A DNA stretch of 64,000 nucleotides from Mycobacterium attenuatum. GTDB taxonomy: Bacteria; Actinomycetota; Actinomycetes; Mycobacteriales; Mycobacteriaceae. The position numbers and the translations under genes were made by a program. Below, piece after piece: positions 1-11,056 of this stretch. The stretch spans positions 62,001 to 126,000 of the forward strand of contig NZ_UPHT01000032.1 of assembly GCF_900566085.1 (NCBI RefSeq), in the 5' to 3' direction. The notes below the pieces were generated by a model. That model worked only from the letters and a program-made list of their open reading frames with translations. It was not told the origin of the DNA and made no database searches. The first letter of the stretch is position 1, and every line of letters starts with the position of its first letter.

Positions 1-103
1 CGCCGGTGCGCCGCGACCAATCCGGCTGACCGGTGTAACCCGCCGCCGTATCCCTTCGTGACCATTGACGGGCTCTGCCCAACCAATCGATCACGGAGGT
101 GCC

Positions 104-523
104 ATGTCGCCGGTGCTACTCAGATATCACGTCGCCGCAGTGGCTTTGAGCGTGGCGCTGGCCGGGTGCGCGGGTTCGCGGCCCGTCAGTCAACCGGCGC
201 TGACGTTCGGCTCCGCCGCGGACGCGACCCCGGGGATGTCGGCGGTGTCGGCAACACCGCCGGTGCCGGCGGCGGGCGACCAGGTCGGCATCGACGACTT
301 CGCATTCGCCCCGGCCACCTTGACGATCCGCGTGGGCGGCACCGTCACCTGGACCAACCACGACGAAGAACCGCACACGGTCGCGGCGAGCGACGGTTCG
401 TTTCATTCGCCCGGAATGGGTACCGGAGCCAGCTTCTCGCACACCTTCACCATGCCGGGCACCTTCGGTTACCTGTGCTCGATTCACCCGATGATGCACG
501 GCACCGTGGTGGTGACCCGATGA
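104..523 (+). CDS. Cupredoxin-domain lipoprotein
   Basis: A 139-residue exported copper protein. Residues 1-19 form a signal peptide ending in a lipobox (LAGC), so the mature protein should be lipid-anchored outside the membrane. The rest is one plastocyanin/azurin-like domain. The copper ligands are visible as the His in TNHDEEPH and the Cys, His and Met cluster in CSIHPMMH near the C-terminus. ATG 104 is chosen because GGAGGT lies just upstream and the signal peptide starts cleanly there; an upstream TTG at 65 is less likely. The stop overlaps the next ATG (ATGA), so the two genes are probably co-translated. The redox partner is unknown. Confidence 0.88.
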   Translation: MSPVLLRYHVAAVALSVALAGCAGSRPVSQPALTFGSAADATPGMSAVSATPPVPAAGDQVGIDDFAFAPATLTIRVGGTVTWTNHDEEPHTVAASDGSFHSPGMGTGASFSHTFTMPGTFGYLCSIHPMMHGTVVVTR

Positions 524-1449
524 GCGGCGACCCACGCGCGATGAGCCGCCGCCAGCTCATCAGGCACACGGCCTGGTTCGGGGCTGCGGTCGGATTTGCC
601 GTCTGCGGTGGCGAAGTCATCTCACACGTGGCCGGGGCGGCGGAGGCACCGTCTGCCGCCGGTCGCCCGGCACTGCGATTCGCCCAGATCAGCGACAGCC
701 ACCTGGGCTTCGCCGACGAAGCCAACCACGACGTCGCGGCCACCTTCGGCCAGGCCATCGACCGGATCAACAATCTGGGCTACACACCGGATTTCGTCAT
801 CCACACCGGCGACCTCACCCACCTGTCCACCCCCGACCAGTTCGATCAAGTGAAGCAGATGGTGACCGGCCTGAGGACATCGCATGTGTTCACCGTTCCC
901 GGCGAGCACGACTCGATCGACGATGCCGGACAAAAGTACCGCAACGCCTTCGGTGCGGGAACCCGTGGCGACGGCTGGTACAGCTTCGACATCGCGGGTG
1001 TCCACGTATTCGCCCTGGTCAATACGCTGAATATGGACAAGCTCGGGCATCTGGGCGTCGAACAACTGGAGTTCATCGAGAAGGACGTCGCGCGGCTGTC
1101 GAGCGATACGCCGATCATTGTGATGAGCCACATCCCGTTGTTCGCTATGTATCCGGACTGGGGCTGGGCAACCGACGACGCGGCAAGGGCTTTGGGCTAC
1201 CTGCGCCGGTTCTCGTCAGTCACGTGTCTGAATGGTCATGTCCACCAATTATTTTCCAAGACCGAAGGCAACGTGACGTTTTACAGCGGTACGACGACGG
1301 CCTACCCGCTGCCGCGTCCGGGGGACGGACCGACGCCCAAGCCGGTCACGTTGCCGGCAAGACAGCTCGGTGCCGTGCTCGGCATCCGCGAGGTGAGCTA
1401 TACCCGCGCACAGCATCCGCTGGCCTTGAAGGAGCGCAGCCTGCAATGA
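520..1449 (+). CDS. Tat-exported calcineurin-like metallophosphoesterase
   Basis: A 309-residue protein with an N-terminal twin-arginine motif (SRRQLIRH) followed by a hydrophobic stretch, so export through Tat in folded, metal-loaded form is expected. The calcineurin-like metal-binding motifs appear in order: DSHLG, HTGDLTH, GEHD (GNHD is usual), MSHIPLF and NGHVHQ. They predict a di-metal phosphoesterase acting outside the membrane; the substrate cannot be read from sequence. The start overlaps the cupredoxin stop by four bases, making a two-gene export unit. Its own stop overlaps a further ATG at 1446 that opens a broken reading frame. Confidence 0.9.
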   Translation: MSGDPRAMSRRQLIRHTAWFGAAVGFAVCGGEVISHVAGAAEAPSAAGRPALRFAQISDSHLGFADEANHDVAATFGQAIDRINNLGYTPDFVIHTGDLTHLSTPDQFDQVKQMVTGLRTSHVFTVPGEHDSIDDAGQKYRNAFGAGTRGDGWYSFDIAGVHVFALVNTLNMDKLGHLGVEQLEFIEKDVARLSSDTPIIVMSHIPLFAMYPDWGWATDDAARALGYLRRFSSVTCLNGHVHQLFSKTEGNVTFYSGTTTAYPLPRPGDGPTPKPVTLPARQLGAVLGIREVSYTRAQHPLALKERSLQ

Positions 1450-2684
1450 CGTGGACGCAGCGGGTGCTTCGGCTTTTCCGAGCGTGGCTGGGATCCCGCA
1501 CCGCACGCGGGGTTGACTGTGGGCGCCGAACTGGTGACGGTGGCGCTGTGGGTCGCCGTCGTGGTGACCCGCCGCAAAACGTCACGGAGGTTGTAGCGCA
1601 GCGCCTCATAAGTATCAGCGCGAGCATGTTGCCGGCTTCGAGCAGCGTGCTTGTCCCTGCGCAAGCGCGCTTTGCAACCCATCGCAGGCTTTTCCACCAG
1701 GAACCAGCTCAACGCGGCTACCGGCAGGGTGGCCAGTGTCGCAATGCCCCACAACGCAATTGGGTTCATGCTTTCCAGCCCGCCGATGATCAGCAGCCGC
1801 TGAATGGGGAACGCGAAAATATACACTCCATATGACAGATCCGTGCGCAAGGAAAAGCGTCGGTTGCTGATCAGGGCACCCGAAACGATGATGGCGTAGG
1901 CCAGCGGGACCGCGGCGATCACCCGATAGTTGGGCAACAGACCGCCGACGAGCACGATGCCCACGCTAAGCGCGACCAGCGACCACCGTGCGGGCGTTAC
2001 GTTTCGGCATTGGTAGATCAGCGCTCCGGCGAAAAACATGACGGCGAAGCGTGCGGCATTCTGCTCGGGCGTCGGGACTTCCCAGGTCGTCGGCGGCACC
2101 ACCGCCGACCACAACACTGCAAGTGCAGTCGCCGCCGGCAGCAACCACATTCGACCCAGCAGCCCGGCCACGCCCAGGACAGCCACGGTCAGGTAGCACA
2201 GCAATTCCCATCCGAGCGTCCACAACGAGCCGTTCCAGGAACCGGGGAAGGGGATTCCGCTCGGTGTTCCCCCGATGTCGGCCTTGAACACCCATACCGC
2301 ACCGTTTTTGACCATGTACTCGATCGGTGCGGCCGAAAACAGCAGTCTCGCGGCCGGGCCACCCTGAATCGCCACGCCGAGCGGCGCAATGACCAACGCG
2401 GTGATGATCAAACAGGTGTAGAAACCAGGCAGGATCCGCAGACCTCGGGCCACCAGGTAGTCGCGGACGCTCGGGTTGCGCAACCAGCTCGACGTGATCA
2501 GGAATCCGGATATCGCAAAGAACCCGTCGACATGCACCGAGCTGAGAAGCTGGCGGGCCGCCGGAACAGACACGTCGTTGCCGGTGAGCGGGAAGGAGTG
2601 CCAAAGGATCACCGCAATCGCCAGGGCGAGCCGAAATGCATTCAGTGCATTTTTCCGCGGGTCGAACTGCTCCCCGAGTGTCAT
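1398..2684 (-). CDS. Integral membrane acyltransferase (acyltransferase 3 family)
   Basis: A 428-residue polytopic protein of the OafA/YrhL-type acyltransferase 3 family, which transfers acyl groups to extracytoplasmic sugars or lipids. The N-terminal region contains NAFRLALAIAVILWHS, where the family's catalytic His sits in the first helix, followed by about ten hydrophobic segments and the usual closing helix ending FLVEKP. ATG 2684 begins just before the conserved core. The last 80 or so residues beyond FLVEKP are basic and low complexity and run antisense over the frameshifted ORF and the phosphoesterase 3' end. That tail may be read-through after loss of the original stop. Confidence 0.82.
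   Translation of the reverse strand: MTLGEQFDPRKNALNAFRLALAIAVILWHSFPLTGNDVSVPAARQLLSSVHVDGFFAISGFLITSSWLRNPSVRDYLVARGLRILPGFYTCLIITALVIAPLGVAIQGGPAARLLFSAAPIEYMVKNGAVWVFKADIGGTPSGIPFPGSWNGSLWTLGWELLCYLTVAVLGVAGLLGRMWLLPAATALAVLWSAVVPPTTWEVPTPEQNAARFAVMFFAGALIYQCRNVTPARWSLVALSVGIVLVGGLLPNYRVIAAVPLAYAIIVSGALISNRRFSLRTDLSYGVYIFAFPIQRLLIIGGLESMNPIALWGIATLATLPVAALSWFLVEKPAMGCKARLRRDKHAARSRQHARADTYEALRYNLRDVLRRVTTTATHSATVTSSAPTVNPACGAGSQPRSEKPKHPLRPRHCRLRSFKASGCCARV
1446..1596 (+). pseudogene. Frameshifted small membrane-protein gene, third in the cupredoxin operon
   Basis: An ATG at 1446 overlaps the phosphoesterase stop (ATGA) and opens a frame beginning MTWTQRVLRLFRAWL. After about 22 codons the frame runs through a GGGG tract at 1509-1512. 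Removing one G joins it to a second frame with a convincing transmembrane segment (ELVTVALWVAVVV), a basic end (TRRKTSRRL) and TAG at 1594-1596. The restored protein would be about 49 residues with one membrane helix. Either the gene is a pseudogene or the base is a homopolymer sequencing error. Function unknown. Confidence 0.45.
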
Positions 2685-2878
2685 CGTTGTGGCCTGTCGT
2701 CGCGCTTGGTGCTCGGCGCGGCAGCTCCAGGCAACGAGAACTAGCGGATCGCGGTGCAAACCGGAGCTTGCGCTCCGGTCAATTTACGTCGCGATGCGAC
2801 CCGGCGGACTGTTATTGGCAAACCTTCGTGCGGCTTTCATCCGGCTCGGTCGGGGGCAGGAAGGTGACGGTTGCGCTG

Positions 2879-3376
2879 CTAGGGGCAGGTGACGTCGACT
2901 TCGAACGGTTTGTGGACCTGCTGGCCGGCGTTGTCGACGCCGCTGGCCACGCCAGTGATGTGGTAGCTGTTGCCGGTTTTGGTAGCGCTGGCGTTCTCGT
3001 CGGGCACTCCCTCGGTGAAGCTCATGACCACGCCGTCGACGGTACCCAGGCCGGCGCTGTGAACCACCGACCCGTCCGGTTCCAGGCCGACGATGATTCC
3101 CGTTGCCATGTCGCCGACGGCGATGGAAAACCTTCCGGCATTCGTCGAGCACACCACCGGACCACTGACGTTTTGCGGCTGGCCGCCGATGATCACCCGG
3201 GTCTGTCCGGCTGCTGCCGGCGTAGTGCTCGACGCGGGCGCCGATGCCGAACTGGTGGCTGGGCTGGACGACGTGGCCGAGCTGGATGACGGTCCGGACT
3301 TGTTGTCGTTGGAGCACCCCGCCACGCCCGCGACGATGGTCGCCGCCCCGACGGCGATCCACAATTCACGCTTCAC
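2879..3376 (-). CDS. LpqH-family (19 kDa antigen-like) lipoprotein
   Basis: A 165-residue lipoprotein. A short basic start (VKREL), a hydrophobic helix and the lipobox VAGC direct lipid attachment. A Ser/Thr/Pro/Ala-rich linker of about 40 residues follows, then a compact domain with two Cys (VVCS and VTCP at the very end) as in the mycobacterial 19 kDa lipoprotein antigen family. GTG 3376 has AAGGAG upstream at good spacing, which decides against the longer open frame reaching 3637. The family is surface exposed; its biochemical role is not settled. The protein resembles LpqH but is probably a paralog, since the neighbourhood is rmlC/rmlB. Confidence 0.85.
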   Translation of the reverse strand: MKRELWIAVGAATIVAGVAGCSNDNKSGPSSSSATSSSPATSSASAPASSTTPAAAGQTRVIIGGQPQNVSGPVVCSTNAGRFSIAVGDMATGIIVGLEPDGSVVHSAGLGTVDGVVMSFTEGVPDENASATKTGNSYHITGVASGVDNAGQQVHKPFEVDVTCP

Positions 3377-3467
3377 CAAGTTCTCCTTCGGATAGTTCCG
3401 CACCCGCGATACCGGCGGATCTTGTGAAGCAGTATGTATGGCGGCGCAGCCGGCGTACAGATGCGGT

Positions 3468-4076
3468 TTACCCGCCGCGCCGGGCGTCCACGAACTTCTG
3501 GGTCGCTGCCCAGGTCGGCAAGACACCCGAAGCGCGTACCGCCTGCAGACTGGGAGCGGCGGCGTCGCGGTCGGACAGGCTCGCCGCCACACCGTCGACC
3601 AACGGCCAGTCGATGGCCAGCGTTGGATCTGTTGCACAGATCGTGTGCTCGCGCTGCGGGTTGTACTCTGCCGAGCACAAATACATCACAGTCGAATTGT
3701 CTTGCAGCGCAAGGAAACCGTGCGCCAAGCCTTCGGAGATGTAAACCGACCGGCGGTCCACGTCATCGAGCAGGACCGAGTCCCACTGTCCGAATGTCGG
3801 TGAACCCAAACGGATATCGACGACCACATCGAATACCGAGCCGGACACGCAGGTCACATACTTGGCCTGGCTCGGCGGCAGCTCGGCGAAATGCAGGCCG
3901 CGCAGGACCCCCGCCGCCGATACCGAGCAGTTGGCTTGCCGGACGTCCAGACGATGGCCCGCGAAGGCGCTGAAGCCGCGCTCGGTAAGCCATTCGAAGA
4001 ACAGTCCGCGCGAATCGCCGTGGATGGCAGGGGTAATCTCCCACGCGCCGGGGATGTCGAGTTCGCGTACCTTCAT
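3468..4076 (-). CDS. rmlC: dTDP-4-dehydrorhamnose 3,5-epimerase
   Basis: A 202-residue cupin epimerase performing the third step of dTDP-L-rhamnose synthesis, which supplies the rhamnose linking peptidoglycan to arabinogalactan. Family hallmarks are FFEW near residue 28, QANCSVS, GVLRGLHF with the catalytic His, FDVVVDIR and SEGLAHGFLAL. Length matches mycobacterial RmlC. One base separates its ATG from the rmlB stop, so the two are surely co-transcribed and probably translationally coupled. The order rmlB-rmlC next to a luciferase-like oxidoreductase matches the M. tuberculosis Rv3463-Rv3465 arrangement. Confidence 0.96.
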   Translation of the reverse strand: MKVRELDIPGAWEITPAIHGDSRGLFFEWLTERGFSAFAGHRLDVRQANCSVSAAGVLRGLHFAELPPSQAKYVTCVSGSVFDVVVDIRLGSPTFGQWDSVLLDDVDRRSVYISEGLAHGFLALQDNSTVMYLCSAEYNPQREHTICATDPTLAIDWPLVDGVAASLSDRDAAAPSLQAVRASGVLPTWAATQKFVDARRGG

Positions 4077-4077
4077 G

Positions 4078-5082
<1,005 letters not shown>

Positions 5083-5213
5083 CTAACGGGTGCGTCGCGG
5101 CGGCCCGCACCAGCTGGTGCTCCGTGGCCGGGAGCCGACCCGGTGTTGACGCTCCCGATGGCCGGCAGCGGCGAGGATCTACGACGCGGCTGCAGCTGGG
5201 CCTGCATCCCGTG

Positions 5214-6086
5214 TCAGGACTGGGTGAGCCCGAGTGGTCCGGCCAATTCGGCAAGCGCCGGCACCAGGTTCTCCGTCGTTGTCAGGACCTGCACGGGGAC
5301 GTGGTCGGCTCCGGCGTCGAGGTGCTGCTTTAGCCGTGTCGCGATGGCCTCCGGGGTGCCGTAGGCGACTACGGCGTCGACCAGTCGGTCGCTGCCGGGC
5401 CGGGAGACTTCGTCGTCGCCGAAGCCGAGCCGCTTCCAGTTGTTGCGGTAGTTGGCGAGGTTGAAATAGACGTCGAGCGCCTTGCGGCCCACCGAACGAG
5501 CCTGCTCGGGGTCTGTGGTCAGCACCACCTTGTGTTCGGGCGCCAGGAACGCCGCCGGGCCGATCAGTTCGCGAGCCTGCGCGGTGTGTTCGGGGGTGGT
5601 CAGGTAGGGGTGTGCCCCGGCGCTGCGTTCGGCCGACAACTTGAGCACCCGGGGACCCAGGGCCGCCACCACGCGTCGGTTGGCCGGCACGCCGTACTCG
5701 TCCAGCTGGTCCAGGTACTGCACCAGGGTCGCCAGTGCGTTCCGGGGGTTGCGGTACTCGGTGGTCGCCTCGGAGTGGCCGACACCGACACCGAGTAGGA
5801 AACGGCCCGGGTAGGCCGTGTCGATCCGATGGAACGACTCGGCGACCGGCTTGGCCGGCGCTGACCAGATGTTGACGATGCCGGTAGCCACCTGCAAAGT
5901 GGTCGTCGCCTCGAGGATCGGTTCCACCCAGGCCAGCTCTGCGCGCGGCGAGCCACCCACCCAGATGGCCCCGTAGCCCAGGGCTTCGATTTCTTTGGCC
6001 TGCTGAGGGGTTACACCCCATCCGAAGGATCCGAAACGGCCGAGATCGGGCTTGCCGGTCGAAGAACTGGGATCAGAATTGGTCAT
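5214..6086 (-). CDS. Luciferase-like (LLM) flavin/F420 oxidoreductase, Rv3463-like
   Basis: A 290-residue protein of the bacterial luciferase-like TIM-barrel family, which in mycobacteria usually binds F420. It contains the expected barrel segments (GYGAIWVGGS, ATGIVNIW, GRFLLGVGVGH, LDAGADHV). It is transcribed divergently from infA with a 244-base gap and lies beside rmlB, the same context as Rv3463 in M. tuberculosis. ATG 6086 is used because upstream codons in this frame lack family character. The substrate is unknown, and F420 over FMN is inferred from the family's distribution. Confidence 0.85.
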   Translation of the reverse strand: MTNSDPSSSTGKPDLGRFGSFGWGVTPQQAKEIEALGYGAIWVGGSPRAELAWVEPILEATTTLQVATGIVNIWSAPAKPVAESFHRIDTAYPGRFLLGVGVGHSEATTEYRNPRNALATLVQYLDQLDEYGVPANRRVVAALGPRVLKLSAERSAGAHPYLTTPEHTAQARELIGPAAFLAPEHKVVLTTDPEQARSVGRKALDVYFNLANYRNNWKRLGFGDDEVSRPGSDRLVDAVVAYGTPEAIATRLKQHLDAGADHVPVQVLTTTENLVPALAELAGPLGLTQS

Positions 6087-6330
6087 GGTTGGTCCAACCC
6101 GCGGCTCCGGGCACGCTATTCCTGTTGGTTCCGGTCGGGTTTTGCGTCGGACCCGGCGATGCGAGTATTGTGGACCAACGGTGCGGCGCCCGTGCCGGCT
6201 TCTGGCCTGCCCAGTCCCGAAATTTCTCGGAACGCTTCGCGGAATTTCCACCACCGGCTGACGTTTGTGGTCGGGCAGGTGCTGCGCCGAACCCGGTGCA
6301 CTGACAAGAAGTGAGGATCGCCAGAACGCA

Positions 6331-6552
6331 ATGGCCAAGAAGGACGGCGCCATCGAGGTCGAGGGTCGCGTGGTCGAACCCCTGCCCAATGCCATGTTTC
6401 GCATTGAGCTGGAAAACGGCCACAAGGTGCTCGCCCACATCAGCGGCAAGATGCGGCAGCACTACATCCGCATCCTGCCCGAGGACCGCGTGGTAGTGGA
6501 GTTGTCTCCCTACGACCTGTCCCGGGGCCGCATCGTGTACCGGTACAAGTAG
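6331..6552 (+). CDS. infA: Translation initiation factor IF-1
   Basis: A 73-residue single OB-fold protein that binds the ribosomal A site during initiation. It is almost invariant in actinobacteria: it begins [12 protein letters not shown] and ends GRIVYRYK. It opens the infA-rpmJ-rpsM-rpsK-rpsD-rpoA-rplQ gene string, whose promoter should lie in the 244 bases shared with the divergent oxidoreductase gene. No feature of the gene itself is unusual. Confidence 0.98.
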
Positions 6553-6557
6553 CCGCG

Positions 6558-6597
6558 CCGGCATTGAGACCCCGGCATTGAGACCCCGGCATTGAGA
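6558..6597 (+). repeat. Three tandem copies of a 14-bp unit between infA and rpmJ
   Basis: The unit CCGGCATTGAGACC occurs at 6558-6571 and 6572-6585, with a 12-base third copy at 6586-6597. It begins six bases after the infA stop and ends 32 bases before rpmJ. It is non-coding. Such an array can change copy number between strains and would alter the infA-rpmJ spacing. Confidence 0.85.
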
Positions 6598-6629
6598 ACA
6601 AAGCCCCAGAGAACAGGACCGAGACTGCC

Positions 6630-6743
6630 GTGAAGGTGAACCCGAGCGTCAAGCCGATCTGTGACAAGTGCAGGGTGATCCGTCGACACGGACGGGTCAT
6701 GGTGATCTGCTCCGATCCGCGCCACAAGCAGCGGCAGGGGTAG
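6630..6743 (+). CDS. rpmJ: 50S ribosomal protein L36
   Basis: A 37-residue protein starting with GTG ([14 protein letters not shown]). It is the zinc-ribbon form of L36: Cys11, Cys14, Cys27 and His32 make the complete C-x2-C...C-x4-H metal site. A second, zinc-free paralog is common in mycobacteria but is not in this window. It sits between infA and rpsM as in other mycobacteria. Confidence 0.96.
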
Positions 6744-6931
6744 TCAAGGCGTCCGCCGGGACCCCGCCGAGCACACCGACACAACTGAATGCAGACCTCC
6801 CAGCACCAATGAGCGGCTGGCATCTATAGAGATGGGCCAGTTCATCCACGCCCGGACGGAGGCCGGGCCCCGCAACTGAGGCGGGAACGGACTGGGACCA
6901 CACCTCCGCAGAGAAAGAGGAAACGCCACCT

Positions 6932-7306
6932 ATGGCTCGATTAGTCGGCGTCGACCTGCCGCGCGACAAGCGGATGGAGGTCGCCCTGACCTACATCTAC
7001 GGCATCGGCCGTACCCGCTCCAACGAAATCCTGGCCGCCACCGGCATCGACCGCGACCTGCGGACTCGCGATCTCACCGACGACCAGCTCACCCATCTGC
7101 GTGACTACATCGAAGCGAACCTGAAGGTCGAGGGTGACCTGCGCCGCGAGGTGCAGGCCGACATTCGGCGCAAGATCGAAATCGGCTGCTACCAGGGTCT
7201 GCGGCACCGCCGTGGCCTGCCCGTGCGCGGCCAGCGGACCAAGACCAATGCGCGGACCCGTAAAGGTCCCAAGCGCACCATCGCCGGCAAGAAGAAGGCC
7301 AGATAA
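6932..7306 (+). CDS. rpsM: 30S ribosomal protein S13
   Basis: A 124-residue S13 of the 30S head, contacting the P-site tRNA and S19. It begins [14 protein letters not shown] and contains YIYGIGRTR. The basic C-terminal tail ([17 protein letters not shown]) that reaches the P site is intact. GAAAGAGGAAA precedes the ATG. The following gene starts three bases after the stop, so rpsM-rpsK are tightly coupled. Confidence 0.98.
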   Translation: MARLVGVDLPRDKRMEVALTYIYGIGRTRSNEILAATGIDRDLRTRDLTDDQLTHLRDYIEANLKVEGDLRREVQADIRRKIEIGCYQGLRHRRGLPVRGQRTKTNARTRKGPKRTIAGKKKAR

Positions 7307-7309
7307 CCG

Positions 7310-7738
7310 ATGCCACCAGCCAAGAAAGCAGCAAGCGGCGCAGCCAAGAAGGGCCACAAGGGGCAGAAGACCCGGAGGCGGGAAAAGAAGAACGTCCCGC
7401 ACGGCGCCGCCCACATCAAGAGCACCTTCAACAACACGATCGTGACCATCACCGATCCGCAGGGCAATGTCATCGCCTGGGCGTCGTCGGGTCACGTCGG
7501 GTTCAAGGGTTCGCGGAAGTCGACCCCGTTCGCGGCGCAGCTGGCAGCGGAGAACGCCGCACGCAAGGCGCAGGAGCACGGGGTGCGCAAGGTCGACGTG
7601 TTCGTCAAGGGGCCCGGCTCGGGCCGCGAGACCGCGATCAGGTCGCTGCAGGCCGCCGGCCTCGAGGTCGGCGCTATCGCCGACGTCACCCCCCAGCCGC
7701 ACAACGGCGTCCGCCCGCCCAAGCGCAGGCGAGTCTAG
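7310..7738 (+). CDS. rpsK: 30S ribosomal protein S11
   Basis: A 142-residue S11 of the 30S platform. The long basic N-terminus ([13 protein letters not shown]) is typical of actinobacteria. The core contains [12 protein letters not shown], the VKGPGSGRE motif and the terminal [12 protein letters not shown]. It lies between rpsM and rpsD in the conserved alpha operon. Confidence 0.98.
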   Translation: MPPAKKAASGAAKKGHKGQKTRRREKKNVPHGAAHIKSTFNNTIVTITDPQGNVIAWASSGHVGFKGSRKSTPFAAQLAAENAARKAQEHGVRKVDVFVKGPGSGRETAIRSLQAAGLEVGAIADVTPQPHNGVRPPKRRRV

Positions 7739-7758
7739 GAAGGGTTTAGGAGACAATC

Positions 7759-8364
7759 ATGGCTCGTTACACCGGACCCATCACCCGCAAATCACGCCGG
7801 CTGCGCACCGACCTCGTCGGTGGCGACCAAGCCTTCGAGAAGCGTCCCTACCCGCCGGGCCAGCATGGCCGCGCGCGGATCAAGGAAAGCGAATACCTGC
7901 TGCAGCTGCAGGAAAAGCAGAAGGCCCGCTTCACCTACGGCGTGATGGAAAAGCAGTTCCGCCGCTACTACGCAGAGGCCGTGCGCCAACCCGGCAAGAC
8001 CGGTGAGGAGCTGCTGCGCATCCTGGAGAGCCGGCTCGACAACGTCGTCTACCGCGCCGGGTTGGCGCGCACTCGTCGGATGGCTCGCCAGCTTGTCAGC
8101 CACGGGCACTTCAGCGTCAACGGCGTGCACGTCAACGTCCCCAGCTACCGCGTATCGCAATACGACATCATCGATGTGCGGGACACGTCGCTGAACACCG
8201 TGCCGTTCCAGATTGCCCGGGAGACCGCCGGCGACCGGCCGATCCCGAGCTGGCTGCAGGTGGTGGGGGAGCGGCAACGCATCCTGATCCACCAACTGCC
8301 CGAGCGCGCCCAGATCGACGTCCCGCTGACCGAGCAGCTGATCGTCGAGTTCTATTCGAAGTAA
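7759..8364 (+). CDS. rpsD: 30S ribosomal protein S4
   Basis: A 201-residue S4, a primary 16S rRNA binder that nucleates assembly of the 30S body. Residues from about 91 form the S4 RNA-binding domain (SRLDNVVYRAGLARTRRMARQLVSHGH). It starts MARYTGP and ends IVEFYSK, as in other mycobacteria. AGGAGA lies upstream of the ATG. In enterobacteria S4 represses its own operon; no such operator was identified here. Confidence 0.98.
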   Translation: MARYTGPITRKSRRLRTDLVGGDQAFEKRPYPPGQHGRARIKESEYLLQLQEKQKARFTYGVMEKQFRRYYAEAVRQPGKTGEELLRILESRLDNVVYRAGLARTRRMARQLVSHGHFSVNGVHVNVPSYRVSQYDIIDVRDTSLNTVPFQIARETAGDRPIPSWLQVVGERQRILIHQLPERAQIDVPLTEQLIVEFYSK

Positions 8365-9495
<1,131 letters not shown>

Positions 9496-9582
9496 ACGGC
9501 CCCGGTGACGATGCCGGCCGCTAGCGGCCCGCTGAGGAGCCGGACAATTGGACTCAGCGCGATCTAGACAGGAGCGTCAGCA

Positions 9583-10212
9583 ATGCCCAAGCCCACCAAG
9601 GGCCCGCGCCTCGGCGGGTCGTCTTCACACCAGAAGGCGATCCTGGCCAACCTGGCCACGTCCCTGTTCGAGCACGGCCGGATCAAGACCACCGAGCCCA
9701 AGGCTCGGGCGTTGCGCCCGTACGCGGAGAAGCTGATCACCCATGCCAAGAAGGGCACGCTGCACAATCGGCGCGAGGTGCTCAAGAAGATCCGCGACAA
9801 GGATGTGGTGCACGCCTTGTTCGCCGAGATCGGGCCGTTCTTCTCCGACCGCGACGGCGGCTACACCCGCATCATCAAAGTCGAGCCGCGTAAGGGCGAC
9901 AACGCTCCGATGGCCGTGATCGAGCTGGTGCGGGAAAAGACGGTGACGTCGGAGGCGGATCGGGCGCGTCGGGTGAAGGCGTCGAAGAAGACGGTCGCAG
10001 GTGATGACGCGCCGGTGGCAGCCGCGGCGGCACCGCAGGCGGCGGTCGAGCCGGAAGCCGCGGTCGGTACGACCGTCGACGAAGCCGCGGCAGCCGCCGA
10101 CGAGGTTAAACCTGCCGACGAGACCACCGAAGCCACCCCTGACGACGCCGACGCGGCCCCTGACGAGGCAGAAGCGGCCGCCGACGAGGCCGAAGGGTCC
10201 ACCGAGGATTAG
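9583..10212 (+). CDS. rplQ: 50S ribosomal protein L17 with a long acidic tail
   Basis: A 209-residue L17. The conserved core is about residues 1-120 ([44 protein letters not shown]). The remaining 80 or so residues are Ala/Glu/Asp/Pro rich and low complexity. The M. tuberculosis protein is remembered as about 180 residues, so the tail is longer here. The DNA for the tail is also open in the truA frame, and the truA start may lie inside it. Confidence 0.96.
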   Translation: MPKPTKGPRLGGSSSHQKAILANLATSLFEHGRIKTTEPKARALRPYAEKLITHAKKGTLHNRREVLKKIRDKDVVHALFAEIGPFFSDRDGGYTRIIKVEPRKGDNAPMAVIELVREKTVTSEADRARRVKASKKTVAGDDAPVAAAAAPQAAVEPEAAVGTTVDEAAAAADEVKPADETTEATPDDADAAPDEAEAAADEAEGSTED

Positions 10213-11056
10213 TGCGGACGTCCGGCTGCGGTTCGACATCGCCTACGACGGAACCGACTTCGCGGGCTGGGCAACGCAGACGGGGCAGCGCACGGTCGCC
10301 GGCGTGCTCGATCACGCCCTGACGACCGTATTCCGCACCCCGATACGGCTGCGCGCGGCCGGACGGACGGATGCTGGGGTCCATGCCAGCGGACAAGTGG
10401 CCCATGCCGATGTGCCGGTCGACGCATTGCCGAACGCCTACTCGCATTCGGCCCGCGCCGGTCAGCCGGAATTCCGGCCCCTGGTGCGGCGGCTGGGCCG
10501 CTTCCTGCCCGCAGACGTCCGGGTGCTCGATATCACCCGCGTCCCAACGGCTTTCGATGCCAGATTTTCCGCGTTGCGCCGCCACTATGTCTACCGGCTG
10601 TCGACGGCACCCTACGGAGTGGTGCCGCAACTGGCGCGCTACGTCACCGCCTGGCCGCGGGATCTGGATGTTGAGGCGATGACGGTCGCGTCGCGAGAGC
10701 TGTTGGGGCTGCATGATTTCGCCGCCTTCTGCCGTCATCGAGACGGTGCCACCACTATCCGGGAATTGCAGCGGCTGGACTGGGTCCGAGACGGCGATCT
10801 GGTCATCGCGCAGGTCAGCGCCGACGCATTCTGCTGGGCCATGGTGCGGTCCCTGGTCGGGGCTTTGCTGGCGGTTGGCGAGCATCGGCGCGGCACCGCC
10901 TGGTGTCGCGAATTGCTCGAAGCGACAGGCCGTTCCAGTGATTTCGCGGCCGCACCGGCGCATGGCCTGACACTGGTCCAGGTGGACTATCCGCCTGATG
11001 ACCAGCTGGCGTCACGGGTGTTAATCACCCGGGACCTGCGCTCGCGTACCGACTAG
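10004..11056 (+). CDS. truA: tRNA pseudouridine(38-40) synthase
   Basis: TruA converts uridines 38-40 of the anticodon arm to pseudouridine. The catalytic Asp is in [27 protein letters not shown] and [13 protein letters not shown] are further hallmarks. The homologous core begins at about 10214, just after the rplQ stop. The start is uncertain because no ATG, GTG or TTG lies in frame between 10004 and the core. The nearest conventional starts are ATG 10004 and GTG 10001, deep inside rplQ; ATT 10208 and CTG 10226 are unconventional alternatives. As I recall, M. tuberculosis TruA also has an Arg/Pro-rich N-terminus overlapping rplQ, which supports an upstream start. The 3' end overlaps the convergent permease by 36 bases. 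Confidence 0.85.
   Translation: MTRRWQPRRHRRRRSSRKPRSVRPSTKPRQPPTRLNLPTRPPKPPLTTPTRPLTRQKRPPTRPKGPPRISADVRLRFDIAYDGTDFAGWATQTGQRTVAGVLDHALTTVFRTPIRLRAAGRTDAGVHASGQVAHADVPVDALPNAYSHSARAGQPEFRPLVRRLGRFLPADVRVLDITRVPTAFDARFSALRRHYVYRLSTAPYGVVPQLARYVTAWPRDLDVEAMTVASRELLGLHDFAAFCRHRDGATTIRELQRLDWVRDGDLVIAQVSADAFCWAMVRSLVGALLAVGEHRRGTAWCRELLEATGRSSDFAAAPAHGLTLVQVDYPPDDQLASRVLITRDLRSRTD

Noticed and set aside
3377..3637. Longer start for the LpqH-like lipoprotein
   Set aside because: The extra 87 residues are Arg/Pro-rich noise, overlap the rmlC end, and a clear AAGGAG plus signal peptide marks GTG 3376.
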